From REBR01 sp033721915 (lineage in GTDB: Bacteria; Pseudomonadota; Gammaproteobacteria; Pseudomonadales; Oleiphilaceae): 64,000 bases of DNA. Below, one piece after another: positions 23,437 to 32,514 of this stretch; the first letter of the stretch is position 1, and each line of letters begins with the position of its first letter. Under the pieces are notes generated by a model. That model had not been told where the DNA came from. It did not search any database and saw nothing but the letters and a program-made list of their open reading frames with translations. The translations under genes were made by a program, and so were the position numbers. The stretch spans positions 1 to 64,000 of the forward strand of contig JAWWAC010000011.1 of NCBI GenBank assembly GCA_033721915.1. Direction: 5' to 3'.

Positions 23437-24247
23437 CCGCTATGCCGTGGTGGGCAACCCCATCAGCCACAGCCTGTCACCCCGGATCCATCAGGCCTTT
23501 GCCCGCCAGACCGGTGAGTCACTGAGCTACGAGCGGCTGGAAGCACCACTGGAGGGCTTCGGGGATTTCGTGGCGGATTTCTTTGCCCGGGGAGGACGGG
23601 GACTGAACGTGACCGTGCCTTTCAAGCAGCAGGCCTGGCAACTGGCCCGTATCCACAGCCCCCGTGGGGCCACGGCGGAGGCGGTGAACACCCTCCACCA
23701 GGATGATCAGGGGCGCCTGGTGGGGGACAACACCGACGGCGCCGGACTGGTGCAGGATCTGAGGGTGAACCACGGCGTGACCCTCACCGGTGCGCGCCTA
23801 CTGCTGCTGGGGGCCGGCGGCGCGGTGCGCGGTGTGCTGACACCGTTGCTGGAGCAGCAACCCGCCTCACTGACCATTGCCAACCGCACCCTGGCCAAGG
23901 CCGATGCGCTGTGTGAGCAGTTCGCCGGTGAGGTGCCTCTGCACAGCAGTGGCTTTGAGGCCCTTGAGGGGCCCTTTGACCTGATCATCAACGCCACCAG
24001 TGCCAGCCTCCAGGGTGAGCTGCCGCCACTGCCCGCCGGGCTGCTGCACGGACAAAGCGGCGCCTACGACATGATGTACGGCAAGGCCCTGACCCCTTTC
24101 TGCCGCTGGGCCGGGGAACAGGGGGCGGCACAGGTGATGGATGGCCTTGGCATGCTGGTGGAGCAGGCGGCGGAATCCTTCCGGGTCTGGCGGGGTGTGC
24201 GTCCTGACACCGCCGCGGTCATTGCCAGCCTGCGTGAAAGCCCCTGA
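23423..24247 (+). CDS. aroE: Shikimate dehydrogenase (NADP+)
   Basis: A 274-aa AroE reducing 3-dehydroshikimate in aromatic amino acid synthesis. Substrate-binding NPISHSLSPRIHQAFA, catalytic LNVTVPFK, NTDGAGLVQDL and the NADP loop GAGGAVRGV with NRT are present. It overlaps the end of hemF, so the two are co-translated; this hemF-aroE arrangement is also found in Pseudomonas. Confidence 0.97.
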   Translation: MTETDRYAVVGNPISHSLSPRIHQAFARQTGESLSYERLEAPLEGFGDFVADFFARGGRGLNVTVPFKQQAWQLARIHSPRGATAEAVNTLHQDDQGRLVGDNTDGAGLVQDLRVNHGVTLTGARLLLLGAGGAVRGVLTPLLEQQPASLTIANRTLAKADALCEQFAGEVPLHSSGFEALEGPFDLIINATSASLQGELPPLPAGLLHGQSGAYDMMYGKALTPFCRWAGEQGAAQVMDGLGMLVEQAAESFRVWRGVRPDTAAVIASLRESP

Positions 24248-24313
24248 GTGACTCCTGCCCGCCCGGAGATGGTATACTCCGGGCCCAATTTCCGTGATGA
24301 CCGAGGTGTTACC

Positions 24314-24634
24314 GTGAGTGGTCCCGACAAGCCAAAAGTCTTTGATGAGCCCTGGGGCGATGAGCGCATCCGTGGCTTTCTCTTTATCTCCCCCTATGAC
24401 AGCGCCAAGAACGCCGACTACCATGTGCTGATCAAGGCCTACCACGCCATGCGCATCGGTGAGTTCCAGCGTTTCCTGACCTTCTTCGATGAAGCGCAGC
24501 GGGACATCAACGCCCGTAACGAAGACGGCGAGACCATACTCGACCGTGTCTCACAGCACCGCCGCTGTGGCGAATACGCCGAGGCACTGAAGGCCGCCGG
24601 CGCCAGAACCTCCGCCGAGCTCAGCGAGGCCTGA
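24314..24634 (+). CDS. PA4642-family conserved protein
   Basis: A 106-aa cytoplasmic protein resembling the small PA4642 family of Pseudomonas: DERIRGFLFI, HVLIKAYHAMRIGEFQRFLTFF and INARNEDGETILDRVSQHR, with an ankyrin-like helical feel. Function unknown. GTG at 24314 follows GAGGTG by 5 nt and is preferred over an ATG at 24248 immediately after aroE's stop. Convergent with hsp20; a terminator lies between. Confidence 0.75.
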   Translation: MSGPDKPKVFDEPWGDERIRGFLFISPYDSAKNADYHVLIKAYHAMRIGEFQRFLTFFDEAQRDINARNEDGETILDRVSQHRRCGEYAEALKAAGARTSAELSEA

Positions 24635-24659
24635 GGCCCCGGGTCTCCCGTACGGACAC

Positions 24660-24690
24660 AAAAAAGGCGGTCAGCCGTAGCTGCCGCCTT
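24660..24690 (-). terminator. Terminator between the PA4642-like and hsp20 genes
   Basis: Stem AAGGCGG / CCGCCTT closed by a 13-nt inner region (which itself holds a small CAGC/GCTG pairing), with a six-base A-tract on the left that becomes a T-run on the minus strand. It therefore mainly ends the hsp20 transcript. Confidence 0.75.
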
Positions 24691-24712
24691 GAGGGAGGCC
24701 GAGGCGTGCTGT

Positions 24713-25177
24713 TTACTGCACTTCCACCTCGATGGCCCTGGGCTTGGCCTTCTCCTGCTTGGCCAGTCGCAGCTCCAGAAGCCCGTCGTGGTAGCTGGCC
24801 TTGATGTTTTCGTCGTCAATATGCTCCGGCAGCGTGAAGTTGCGGGCAAAGACACCGTAGGCGCGTTCCACCCGATGGCGCTTGATCTCCTGATCCTCGC
24901 TGACTTCCTTCTCCGGCAGACGGCGTTCCCCTTCGATGGTCAGCACGCCATTATTGACGGATACTTTCACATCTTCCTTCCGGACACCGGGAATCTCACT
25001 GACAATGGAAAAACCGTCCTTGTCTTCGGTGATATCCACCACCGGTATCCAGTCGGCTCTCTGTATCACCTCCCGGTTGCCATTGCCCAGGTTGCTCCGG
25101 CCGGCCAGTTGACGGTTGTAACGATCCAGAATGTCCTCGAACTCGGCAAGGGGATTCCAGCGTGTTGTGGTTACCAT
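24713..25177 (-). CDS. Small heat shock protein (Hsp20 family)
   Basis: A 154-aa alpha-crystallin-type holdase. The alpha-crystallin domain spans residues about 42-140: VVDITEDKDGFSIVSEIPG, VNNGVLTIEGERR and YHDGLLELRLAKQEKAKPRA. The N-terminus MVTTTRWNPLAEFEDIL is typical of the class A proteobacterial form. It should bind unfolded proteins in the cytoplasm under heat or oxidative stress. Start at 25177 with AAGGAGG upstream; a possible heat-shock promoter lies about 100 nt upstream. Confidence 0.95.
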   Translation of the reverse strand: MVTTTRWNPLAEFEDILDRYNRQLAGRSNLGNGNREVIQRADWIPVVDITEDKDGFSIVSEIPGVRKEDVKVSVNNGVLTIEGERRLPEKEVSEDQEIKRHRVERAYGVFARNFTLPEHIDDENIKASYHDGLLELRLAKQEKAKPRAIEVEVQ

Positions 25178-25258
25178 AATGCACCTCCTTAACGGACCTG
25201 TTGTAGCTAAGCCTCGTCAGAGGGAGTCCGTAAAGCGTTTCTCCCTGACTTATTCAGA

Positions 25259-25287
25259 GAAATAAGAGCGAGCGGCGCATTTTCAAG
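25259..25287 (-). promoter_or_regulatory. Possible sigma-32-type promoter of hsp20
   Basis: On the minus strand CTTGAA (25287-25282) is followed after 13 nt by CTCTTATTT. The first box matches the sigma-32 -35 consensus; the second matches CCCCATNT only partly. Listed because the downstream gene is a heat-shock gene. Confidence 0.3.
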
Positions 25288-25297
25288 TCCCCGTCCG

Positions 25298-25849
25298 TCA
25301 ATTTTCTGCCGCCTCCTCCTCCAGGTAGCTGTCCTTGAGGCGTACATAATTGGCGGCGGTGTAGCGGAAAAAGTCCTTCTCCTCCTCGCTCAGTGGCCGT
25401 GCCTGCCGGGCCGGGCTGCCCCGGTACAGGTAGCCGCTCTCCAGGGTCTTGCCCGGTGGCACCAGGGCTCCGGCGGCGATAATCACCTCATCCTGCACCT
25501 CGGCGCCGTCCATGATAATGGCGCCCATGCCCACCAGCACCCGGTGGCCGATGGTGCAGCCGTGGAGCAGGGCCTTGTGGCCCACCGTGACATCATCCCC
25601 CAGGGTCAGGGCAAAGCCTTCCGGGTTGTAGGGGCCGGCGTGGGTGATATGGCAGACGGTGCCATCCTGGATGCTGCAACGGGCTCCGATGCGTATGCGG
25701 TGCATGTCACCGCGGAGGGTGGTCATGGGCCAGACCGAGCAGTCATCACCCAGCACCACATCACCAATCACCGTGGCGGTGGGGTCCACCCAGACCCGCT
25801 CGCCCAGTTGTGGTGTGGTGCCCTTGTATTGCCGTATTCTGGCCATCAT
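25298..25849 (-). CDS. Gamma-carbonic-anhydrase-like hexapeptide protein
   Basis: A 183-aa left-handed beta-helix protein (YrdA/PaaY/CaiE group). The hexapeptide repeats run from about residue 28 (VIGDVVLGDDCSVWPMTTLRGDM) to 140, with the metal histidines in HITHAGPYN and VGHKALLHGCTIG. It forms trimers; some members are zinc/iron carbonic anhydrases, others have no known activity. It stands alone, divergent from prlC. Confidence 0.93.
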   Translation of the reverse strand: MMARIRQYKGTTPQLGERVWVDPTATVIGDVVLGDDCSVWPMTTLRGDMHRIRIGARCSIQDGTVCHITHAGPYNPEGFALTLGDDVTVGHKALLHGCTIGHRVLVGMGAIIMDGAEVQDEVIIAAGALVPPGKTLESGYLYRGSPARQARPLSEEEKDFFRYTAANYVRLKDSYLEEEAAEN

Positions 25850-25983
25850 TGTTACTCCCTGAGTCTGTCACAAAAACCGCCGAGTGGAGTCGCTTACAGC
25901 GGGGTGGATGACAGCCCCGACTGTAGCCGTCATTATGGGCAACAGAGCGCTCCATTGTCACACTGCCTGATCAGAGGAACACC

Positions 25984-28032
25984 ATGACCAATCCGTTACT
26001 GGCGCAGGATCTGCTGCCGCAGTTTGATGCCATCGAGAATGAGCATATCGAGCCGGCCATCGACGCCATCCTGGACGAGAACCGGACCAGCATTGACAAG
26101 CTGGCGGACCAGGAGAACCCCACCTGGGAGAGTCTGGCGCTGCCCATGCAGGCACTGGAAGACCGCCTCAACAACGCCTGGTCCGTGGTCTCCCACCTCA
26201 ATGGCGTGATGAACAACGACACACTGCGCCAGATCCACAAGCGCTGCCTGGCCAAACTCACGGACTACGGCACCGAAGTCAGCCAGAATGCGAAGCTGTG
26301 CCAGGCCTACAAGAAGCTGGCGGCGAGTGATGAATACCAGACACTGAACGGTGAGCAGAAAAAGGCCATCGACAACTGCCTGCGTGACTTCCATCTCGGC
26401 GGCGTGGACCTTCCCGAAGAGCAGAAACAGCGCTTCGCCACCCTCTCCAGCGAGCTGGCGGAACTCACCAGCCGCTTCAGCGACAATGTGCTGGACGCCA
26501 CCCAGAACTGGAGCAAGCAGATCACCGATGTGGACGAGCTGGCCGGGCTGCCGGAGTCGGCCATTGCCGGTGCCCGGCAGGCCGCCCAGCAGCGGGATCT
26601 GGAGGGGTATCTGATCACACTGGACTTCCCCAGCTTCTACCCGGTGCTCACCTACGCCGACAACCGGGATCTGCGCCGTGAAGTCTACGAGGCCTTTGTC
26701 ACCCGTGCCTCGGACCAGGGCCCGGATGCCGACCGCTGGGATAATACCCAGCTGATGCAGGACATACTGGCACGGCGCCATGAGCGGGCCCGACTGCTGG
26801 GCTACGACAATTACGCCGAGCGCAGCCTGGCCACCAAGATGGCCCGCAGCGTTGAGGAGGTCACCGGCTTTCTCGAGGACCTGGCCCTGCGCACCCGGCC
26901 CATGGCGGCCCGTGAGCTGCAGGAGTTGCAGGACTTCGCCACCCGGGAGCACGGCGCCGGCACACTGGAGGCCTGGGACCTGGGCTATTACGGTGAAAAG
27001 CTGCGCCAGAGCCGCTACGACATCTCCGACGAGACCCTCAAGCCCTGGTTCCCGGTGGAACGGGTGGTCTCAGGGCTGTTTCAGTGTGTGGAAAAGCTCT
27101 TCGGCGTCTCCATCAGGGCGGACACCAGTGTCAGCACCTGGCACCAGGACGTCACCGCCTACCGCATCGAGCGCGACGGCAAGGCACTGGCCTGGTTCTA
27201 CTTCGACCTCTACGCCCGCCAGGGCAAGCGCGGTGGTGCCTGGATGGCGGACTGCCGTGTGCGCTGGCGCCGTGGAGACGGCACTGTGCAACTGCCGGTG
27301 GCCTTCCTGACCTGCAACTTCACCCCGCCGGTGGGGGATCAGCCGGCGCTGCTGACCCACGACGAAGTCACCACCCTGTTCCACGAGTTTGGCCATGGGC
27401 TGCACCATATGCTGACCCGGGTGGATGTGGCGGATGTCTCCGGCATCAATGGCGTGGCCTGGGACGCCGTGGAGCTGCCCAGCCAGTTCATGGAGAACTG
27501 GTGCTGGGAGCCGGAATCACTGGCGCTGATTGCCGGCCATTACGAGACCGGTGAGCCACTGCCCCGTGAGTACCTGGACCGCATGCTGGCGGCGCGCAAC
27601 TTCCAGGCGGCCATGCAGATGACGCGTCAGCTGGAGTTCTCCCTGTTCGATTTCCGTCTGCACCGGGATTACTCGCCGCAGAACCCCCTGGACCCGCTTC
27701 AGGTGCTGGACGAGGTGCGTGAGGAAGTCGCTGTGGTCAAGCCGCCGGCCTTCAACCGCTTCCCCCACAGCTTCAGTCATATCTTTGCCGGCGGTTACGC
27801 GGCGGGTTATTACAGCTACAAGTGGGCGGAAGTGCTGGCGGCGGATGCCTTCTCGCTGTTCCAGCAGAATGGCATCTTTGATGCGGCCACCGGGCAGTCC
27901 TTTCTGGAAAACATCCTGGAAAAGGGCGGTTCCCGGGAACCCATGGATCTGTTCGTGGCTTTCCGGGGCCGTGAGCCGGATGTGACCGCACTGCTGGAGC
28001 AATCCGGCCTGTTGCGGGATCAGGCCGCCTGA
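25984..28032 (+). CDS. prlC: Oligopeptidase A (M3 family metallopeptidase)
   Basis: A 682-aa cytosolic zinc endopeptidase that degrades short peptides, including cleaved signal peptides. The zinc site is LFHEFGHGLHHML (HEXXH) with a downstream glutamate in MENWCWEPESLAL. Length is the normal 680 aa. yheV follows on the same strand 88 nt later, as in Pseudomonas. Confidence 0.97.
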   Translation: MTNPLLAQDLLPQFDAIENEHIEPAIDAILDENRTSIDKLADQENPTWESLALPMQALEDRLNNAWSVVSHLNGVMNNDTLRQIHKRCLAKLTDYGTEVSQNAKLCQAYKKLAASDEYQTLNGEQKKAIDNCLRDFHLGGVDLPEEQKQRFATLSSELAELTSRFSDNVLDATQNWSKQITDVDELAGLPESAIAGARQAAQQRDLEGYLITLDFPSFYPVLTYADNRDLRREVYEAFVTRASDQGPDADRWDNTQLMQDILARRHERARLLGYDNYAERSLATKMARSVEEVTGFLEDLALRTRPMAARELQELQDFATREHGAGTLEAWDLGYYGEKLRQSRYDISDETLKPWFPVERVVSGLFQCVEKLFGVSIRADTSVSTWHQDVTAYRIERDGKALAWFYFDLYARQGKRGGAWMADCRVRWRRGDGTVQLPVAFLTCNFTPPVGDQPALLTHDEVTTLFHEFGHGLHHMLTRVDVADVSGINGVAWDAVELPSQFMENWCWEPESLALIAGHYETGEPLPREYLDRMLAARNFQAAMQMTRQLEFSLFDFRLHRDYSPQNPLDPLQVLDEVREEVAVVKPPAFNRFPHSFSHIFAGGYAAGYYSYKWAEVLAADAFSLFQQNGIFDAATGQSFLENILEKGGSREPMDLFVAFRGREPDVTALLEQSGLLRDQAA

Positions 28033-28120
28033 TGGCCTTTCTGACCAGGTCGGAAACATTCTTTTATCACCAGTCCGGCCGTGGCGCCCACCACCGTCGG
28101 CTGGAAAGCAGGATCGGATC

Positions 28121-28375
28121 ATGAAAAAACGCTTTATCGCCGGGGCCGTCTGCCCCCGTTGCAGTGCCATGGACCGCATTGTGATGTACAGCACCGAGGA
28201 GAACACCTACCAGGAATGCGTCAGCTGTGGCTTCCGGGACCGTCAGCCCACGGAAGATGAAATGGCCCAGGCGGCGGAGCTGGAAACCCGGGTACGGAAA
28301 AAGCCCAGTGCGGCGGCCACACAGGCCCAGCCGATCAAGTTCTTCCCCCGCAAGCCCAAAGAAACCCGTCACTGA
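28121..28375 (+). CDS. yheV: YheV-family zinc-ribbon protein
   Basis: An 84-aa protein with a two-CXXC zinc ribbon: CPRC at about residue 11 and CVSCGF at about residue 34, followed by RDRQPTEDEMAQ and a basic tail FFPRKPKETRH. Function unknown; its family is restricted largely to gammaproteobacteria. It overlaps the convergent gene by 7 nt. Confidence 0.9.
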   Translation: MKKRFIAGAVCPRCSAMDRIVMYSTEENTYQECVSCGFRDRQPTEDEMAQAAELETRVRKKPSAAATQAQPIKFFPRKPKETRH

Positions 28376-29268
28376 GTCTCACGGGTGGCGGGAAAGGGCG
28401 GCAGGTTTTCCCGTTTCAGTGGCATCATGGGCAGATCAACCTCCCCCTCTGCACTGAGATAGGGGTTCTCAAGGCGGATGGTCTGGCGCTCATAAAGGCG
28501 CAGTTCGACGATGGCCGGCCGGAAATAGCGGTTGAAATAGTCATTGAAATCGTTGCTTTCCATGGCACGGCGAATCCCCAGCTCCAGGCGCAGTGCCAGC
28601 TGCGTATTATCCGGACCCACAAACAGGTAGGACGGCATGTCGTAGCGGAACAGCAGGTTCCGCTCCACCGTCAGTCCTTTCGTGTCCTGTTGCTGCAGAT
28701 CGATCAGCACCTCCCCGGCCCCGCGCAGGAAGCAGTCAAAGCGTGAACGGCGCAGCATGGCAAAAAGATTTTGGAAATGGGCCGCTGTGACCACATTCAG
28801 GCCGTTGCTCTGGAGGATGATGCGGTCCGGCCAGTGCCGGCCCTGTCCGATCAGCAGTCCACGCCGGTTGAATGACGCCACGGAGTCAATGCCGTCAAAG
28901 TGCGCCTGATTCCCCTCGCGGATCAGGCAGACCCGGTAGCCCAGAAGCCCCCGGTCAAAGGGAAGGGCAATGGGCAGTAACTGGTCCTCCCGCTCCGGGG
29001 AGGTGGCCACATTGGCAACGGCCACCTTGCTGCGGCGGCCCTCTCGCAACTCACGCAGGGCACGTCCCTGGCCCATGGGCTTGCTGGCCACCAGTGTCAG
29101 GTCGGGGTATTCCGGGGTCTTGTCCAGAGCCATCTGCACCAGCGCCCGCACCGGCTCACTCTGGTAATTGCGGTGCCAAAGCACCAGCTCCTCCGCCGCC
29201 ACAGGCAGACCGGGGGTCATTGCCAGGAGGCAGAACAGATTAGTCCGGGCGCTTTTCCAGAGAGGCAC
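28369..29268 (-). CDS. Periplasmic binding-protein-like protein (type II fold)
   Basis: A 299-aa exported protein. A signal peptide (MPLWKSARTNLFCLLAMTPGLPVAA) is followed by a solute-binding-like region (LVLWHRNYQSEPVRALVQMAL, LIREGNQAHFDGIDSVASF, FDCFLRGAGEVLIDLQQQ) similar to stand-alone SBP proteins found across Pseudomonas and Marinobacter. No transporter genes lie nearby, so a sensory or orphan role is more likely than uptake. GTG at 29268 has GGGAG about 9 nt upstream. Confidence 0.65.
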   Translation of the reverse strand: MPLWKSARTNLFCLLAMTPGLPVAAEELVLWHRNYQSEPVRALVQMALDKTPEYPDLTLVASKPMGQGRALRELREGRRSKVAVANVATSPEREDQLLPIALPFDRGLLGYRVCLIREGNQAHFDGIDSVASFNRRGLLIGQGRHWPDRIILQSNGLNVVTAAHFQNLFAMLRRSRFDCFLRGAGEVLIDLQQQDTKGLTVERNLLFRYDMPSYLFVGPDNTQLALRLELGIRRAMESNDFNDYFNRYFRPAIVELRLYERQTIRLENPYLSAEGEVDLPMMPLKRENLPPFPATRETQ

Positions 29269-29621
29269 GACAATCCACTCCCGGCACAGCCCTGCAGTAG
29301 AGGGGTCTCACCAAAGGACTGGCCATTGCTAGAGGCTTTGTTGAAGTCTTGATCAATCCGGGGGTTTTAGCAATGCCTATCCTGCGTGTTCAGTGCCTGT
29401 CCCAGCCATCCCGTTTGTTGAGTGTTGAGTGCCTGTCCCAGTTGTGTGTGCCGGTAGTGCCTGTCCCCGGACCTCCTTGCAATGCCGCGCCTGCCCTTGG
29501 GGCTCCCGGCATTCTTTGGTGGTTTTTGGGGAGAGGACAGTGTCTGTCCCCCGGCTTTTCTGCGGCTTTTCGCAGTGCCTGTCCTTTTGGTATCAGTCCT
29601 TTTGGTGCCTTTGGTGTCTGG
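29269..29621. other. 353-nt gap holding motif cluster B
   Basis: No gene is supported. Its right half carries five copies of the dispersed motif in reverse orientation. The reading frames that cross it (for example on the plus strand toward 30038) merely translate the repeats and the antisense of the DoxX gene. Confidence 0.6.
29392..29584 (-). repeat. Cluster B of the GGGACAGGCACT motif, five copies
   Basis: Read on the plus strand as AGTGCCTGTCCC at 29392, 29428 and 29456, a variant AGTGTCTGTCCC at 29539 and a shortened copy at 29574. All five share one orientation, pointing toward the solute-binding-like gene. Intervening DNA is pyrimidine-rich and non-coding. Confidence 0.88.
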
Positions 29622-30008
29622 TCACGAGTGCATTCGGTAGCGTCCGGGGCCCATCAGAACCACGGTGACGGCGCTCATGAGGAAAAACACCTGCAGCTCG
29701 ATGGCCCAGCCGCCGTTGGACTTGAGTGCCATCAGCTCGTGGCTGTGGGCGAGAAAAAGCGCGCAGAGCATATTGATGATCACCAGCGAGGCGGCCAGGC
29801 GGGTCTGGTAGCCCACGATCAGCATCAATGGGGCCAGTATCTCGCCGATAAAGACGCCGAAAGCCAGGAAGGCGGGCAGGTTGTGTGCCACCAGCAGGCG
29901 CTCGATAAAGCCCACGCCGTGGATCAGCTTGGAGAGGCCGTGAAAAAGCAGCAGAAAGGCCAGAGTCAGGCGCAGCAGAAGTCGCCCCAGATCAGGATGG
30001 TTCAGCAC
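29622..30008 (-). CDS. DoxX-family membrane protein
   Basis: A 128-aa, four-helix membrane protein of the DoxX/DUF417-like group: LLLRLTLAFLLLFHGLSKLIHG at the N-terminus, then FGVFIGEILAPLMLIVGYQTRLAA. Related proteins associate with quinone-linked thiol or redox enzymes, but the role here is unknown. GTG at 30008 has a perfect AGGAGG upstream. Confidence 0.88.
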   Translation of the reverse strand: MLNHPDLGRLLLRLTLAFLLLFHGLSKLIHGVGFIERLLVAHNLPAFLAFGVFIGEILAPLMLIVGYQTRLAASLVIINMLCALFLAHSHELMALKSNGGWAIELQVFFLMSAVTVVLMGPGRYRMHS

Positions 30009-30098
30009 GGTATGGGCCTCCTTGGGCAGGGTGAGTGACGGTTGCCAAGGATAGTCCCTGTCAGCGCTGGCCGCGACTGTCAGCTCAGAAACAGGCGG

Positions 30099-30767
30099 TC
30101 ACAGCCCGGCGCGATGGGACAGGTGGAAGCGGATGCGGTGGCGCTGCAACAGTGTCTGCCAGTAATGGCGCATCCACAGCCAGGCGGCATCACTGGCCTC
30201 GTCCACAAAGGGGGCCAAGTTCAGGCCGTAGTAATCCGGGCTGCCAGCGATCTGGCGCACGGTAATCAGTATGGATTGATCCAGCTCATTGGCGAAGGGC
30301 TCGCCAATCAGGTGGTGGACCACCAGGTTGGCCTGTGTGGCTTCGATTTCCACCAGGTTGGAGTTGCGCATGCTGCGGTTGTTCTCGCACATCTCTTCCA
30401 TCAGCCGGTGACACTGATAGGCCTTGATCAGCAGAGCGTTGAGCCCGTCAAAACGGGCCAGCAGCACGGAGGGGGTAGTGAAATAGCCCATGGCCGCGTC
30501 CACAAAGGGCTGGAACAGGCGGCCCACATTGGCCTCCCTGGCGCAGACGGCCACACACTCAATAATCCGCGGCGCCATTTCAATGTATTCCACCGCAAAC
30601 TGCACCAGGTCCCGGGCCGGCTCCTCCCCATCCAGGCACACCAGCAGGTGCATGGCAGGGAGTTTCTCCGTCATTTCCCGGTGAAACTGCCCGCCCTCCC
30701 GCTCTTTCTGGCAGGCCTGACGCACCAGGGATAACACCGCCTCGGGTGATAGGGACGCAGCTTTCAT
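30099..30767 (-). CDS. Conserved hypothetical protein (222 aa)
   Basis: I do not recognise a characterised family. The protein has no signal peptide or membrane segment, is mostly helical by eye, and contains CLDGEEPARDLVQFAVEYIE, MAPRIIECVAVCAREANVG and FDGLNALLIKAYQCHRLMEE. Codon use is like its neighbours, so it is a real gene. It stands alone between doxX and the MATE exporter. Confidence 0.7.
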   Translation of the reverse strand: MKAASLSPEAVLSLVRQACQKEREGGQFHREMTEKLPAMHLLVCLDGEEPARDLVQFAVEYIEMAPRIIECVAVCAREANVGRLFQPFVDAAMGYFTTPSVLLARFDGLNALLIKAYQCHRLMEEMCENNRSMRNSNLVEIEATQANLVVHHLIGEPFANELDQSILITVRQIAGSPDYYGLNLAPFVDEASDAAWLWMRHYWQTLLQRHRIRFHLSHRAGL

Positions 30768-30936
30768 GGACCTGACTACTTTGCTGGAGAGTCAACAATG
30801 CAGTGCGCCCGGAGCCACCGAACGGGTCCTGTCGGAGACAGGCCGAAACGGCGATGCAGGAAGCACGGCGACTTTCTGGAGTGTAGTCCAGTTTGCCCCA
30901 CTCGCCTGTAAACCGGATTGAATTTGTCCGGCCATG

Positions 30937-32274
30937 CTAAAAAAGCCCGCCATGGCGCTGCCAGTAGCGGTATAGCCCGGCCATGGCCAGACCCCGTGTG
31001 GCCAGGAAGCTCATAAAGGCCAGCCACAGCCCCTGGTTGCCCCAGCCCTGTGTCAGCCACCACACCGGCAGAAACACCCCCAGCACCGAGAGCGCCATGG
31101 TGTTCTGCATGGCCCGGGTGCGGGTGGCGCCGATAAAGATGCCGTCAAAGGCATAACCCCACACGGCGATCAGCGGCATCAGCCAGATCCAGGGCAGGTA
31201 CTGTATGGCTGTTGCGCGCACCGGCTCAATGCTGGTCAGCCCCTGTATCAGCCAGTGGCCACCGAGAATAAAGGCCAGTGTGAACAGGGCGGCACCGATC
31301 AGTGACCACTTCAGTGTGGCCATGGCCGTCTGATCCAGCGCCTGCCGATCACGACGACCCCGCGCTTCACCCACCAGCGCTTCCGCGGCATGGGCAAAAC
31401 CGTCCAGTCCGTTGGAGATAATCAGCAGAAACGTCAGCAGCACCGCATTGGCCGCCACGATGGTCTCGCCGGCCCGTGCCCCCTGGGCGGTAAAAAAGGC
31501 AAAGGTAAACAGCAACAGCAGTGTGCGCACCAGGATAAAGCGGTTCACGGACAGAATGGCCCGGTAGTCCTGCCAGGTGCCCAGCAGCCATCGAGGCTGT
31601 GGCAGAACCCCCGGCAGTCGGCGCCAGACCAGCCACAGGGCCAGTCCACAGCCGCTGTACTCGGCCATCACCGTGGCCATGGCCACGCCACGGCTGTGCC
31701 AGCCGAAGACCGTCACAAACAGCACATCCAGAACGATATTCAGGCTGTTGGCCAGTACCAGTATCAGCAGAGGGCCCCTGGGGTGCTGGGTGCCAATGAG
31801 CCAGCCGATCAGCGTGTACTGCACCAGCACCGCCGGCGCGCTCCAGATGCGGATGGCGGCGTACTCCGCCGCCAGCACGGTGACCGCCGGGTCGGCCTTC
31901 ATCAGGCGCAGTCCCGTGGCTATCAGTGGCTGCTGCAGCGCCACCAGCCCCGCTGCCAGCAACAGGGATATCAGCACGGAGCGCAGCAGCAGTGCCACCA
32001 GCTCGTCGGGCCGCTGACGGCCATAGGCCTGTGCGGCCAGGCCCGTGGTGCCCATGCGAAGAAACCCGAAAGCCCAGAACAGCACCGTGAACAGATTGGC
32101 CCCCACCGCCACGGCGGCCAGATAGCGGGAGTCGTCCAGGTGCCCCAGCACGGCGGTGTCCGCCAGGCCCAGCAATGGCACCGTGATCTGTGTCAGCATC
32201 AGTGGCCAGGCCAGTGCCCACAGGCGGCGGTCCAGGGCCCCCACGGCCACACGCTGTCTGGAAAAAACCGCCAT
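30937..32274 (-). CDS. MATE-family efflux transporter (DinF-like)
   Basis: A 445-aa, twelve-helix multidrug/toxin exporter. The N-terminus RRLWALAWPLMLTQITVPLLGLADTAVLGHL is typical of the DinF branch; the second half-repeat begins near LLLTFLLIISNGLDGFAHAAEALVGEARG. It should use Na+ or H+ gradients; the substrate is unknown. No regulator gene is adjacent. Confidence 0.92.
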   Translation of the reverse strand: MAVFSRQRVAVGALDRRLWALAWPLMLTQITVPLLGLADTAVLGHLDDSRYLAAVAVGANLFTVLFWAFGFLRMGTTGLAAQAYGRQRPDELVALLLRSVLISLLLAAGLVALQQPLIATGLRLMKADPAVTVLAAEYAAIRIWSAPAVLVQYTLIGWLIGTQHPRGPLLILVLANSLNIVLDVLFVTVFGWHSRGVAMATVMAEYSGCGLALWLVWRRLPGVLPQPRWLLGTWQDYRAILSVNRFILVRTLLLLFTFAFFTAQGARAGETIVAANAVLLTFLLIISNGLDGFAHAAEALVGEARGRRDRQALDQTAMATLKWSLIGAALFTLAFILGGHWLIQGLTSIEPVRATAIQYLPWIWLMPLIAVWGYAFDGIFIGATRTRAMQNTMALSVLGVFLPVWWLTQGWGNQGLWLAFMSFLATRGLAMAGLYRYWQRHGGLF

Positions 32275-32366
32275 GATGGTTACCGAAAAAGAAGGGGTGG
32301 ACTCTTGTTAATGGAAGAAAACTGCCTAGAATTTGGCCTGCTTTGGGGAAAAGTTTCAACAATGTT

Positions 32367-32396
32367 TTGAGTCTGGGCCCCCTGACGCACTATAAT
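32367..32396 (+). promoter_or_regulatory. Sigma-70 promoter of the cytochrome oxidase cluster
   Basis: -35 TTGAGT (32367-32372), 18-nt spacer, and a perfect -10 TATAAT (32391-32396). It leaves a leader of about 110 nt before the coxB ATG at 32515. This is the best-matching promoter seen in the window. Confidence 0.7.
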
Positions 32397-32514
32397 TGCG
32401 TCCTGCTTAAGTTCGGATCCTTTCTGTCACCAGTGTCAGTGCCCGGTGTGAGGCGCTTTCCGGGAAAGAATCGAAACCTTGCTGAATATTAAATATTGTC
32501 TGTGGAGACACGGT

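Noticed and set aside
29349..30038. A 229-codon plus-strand ORF through cluster B and the DoxX gene
   Set aside because: First half is repeat DNA, second half is antisense to doxX.
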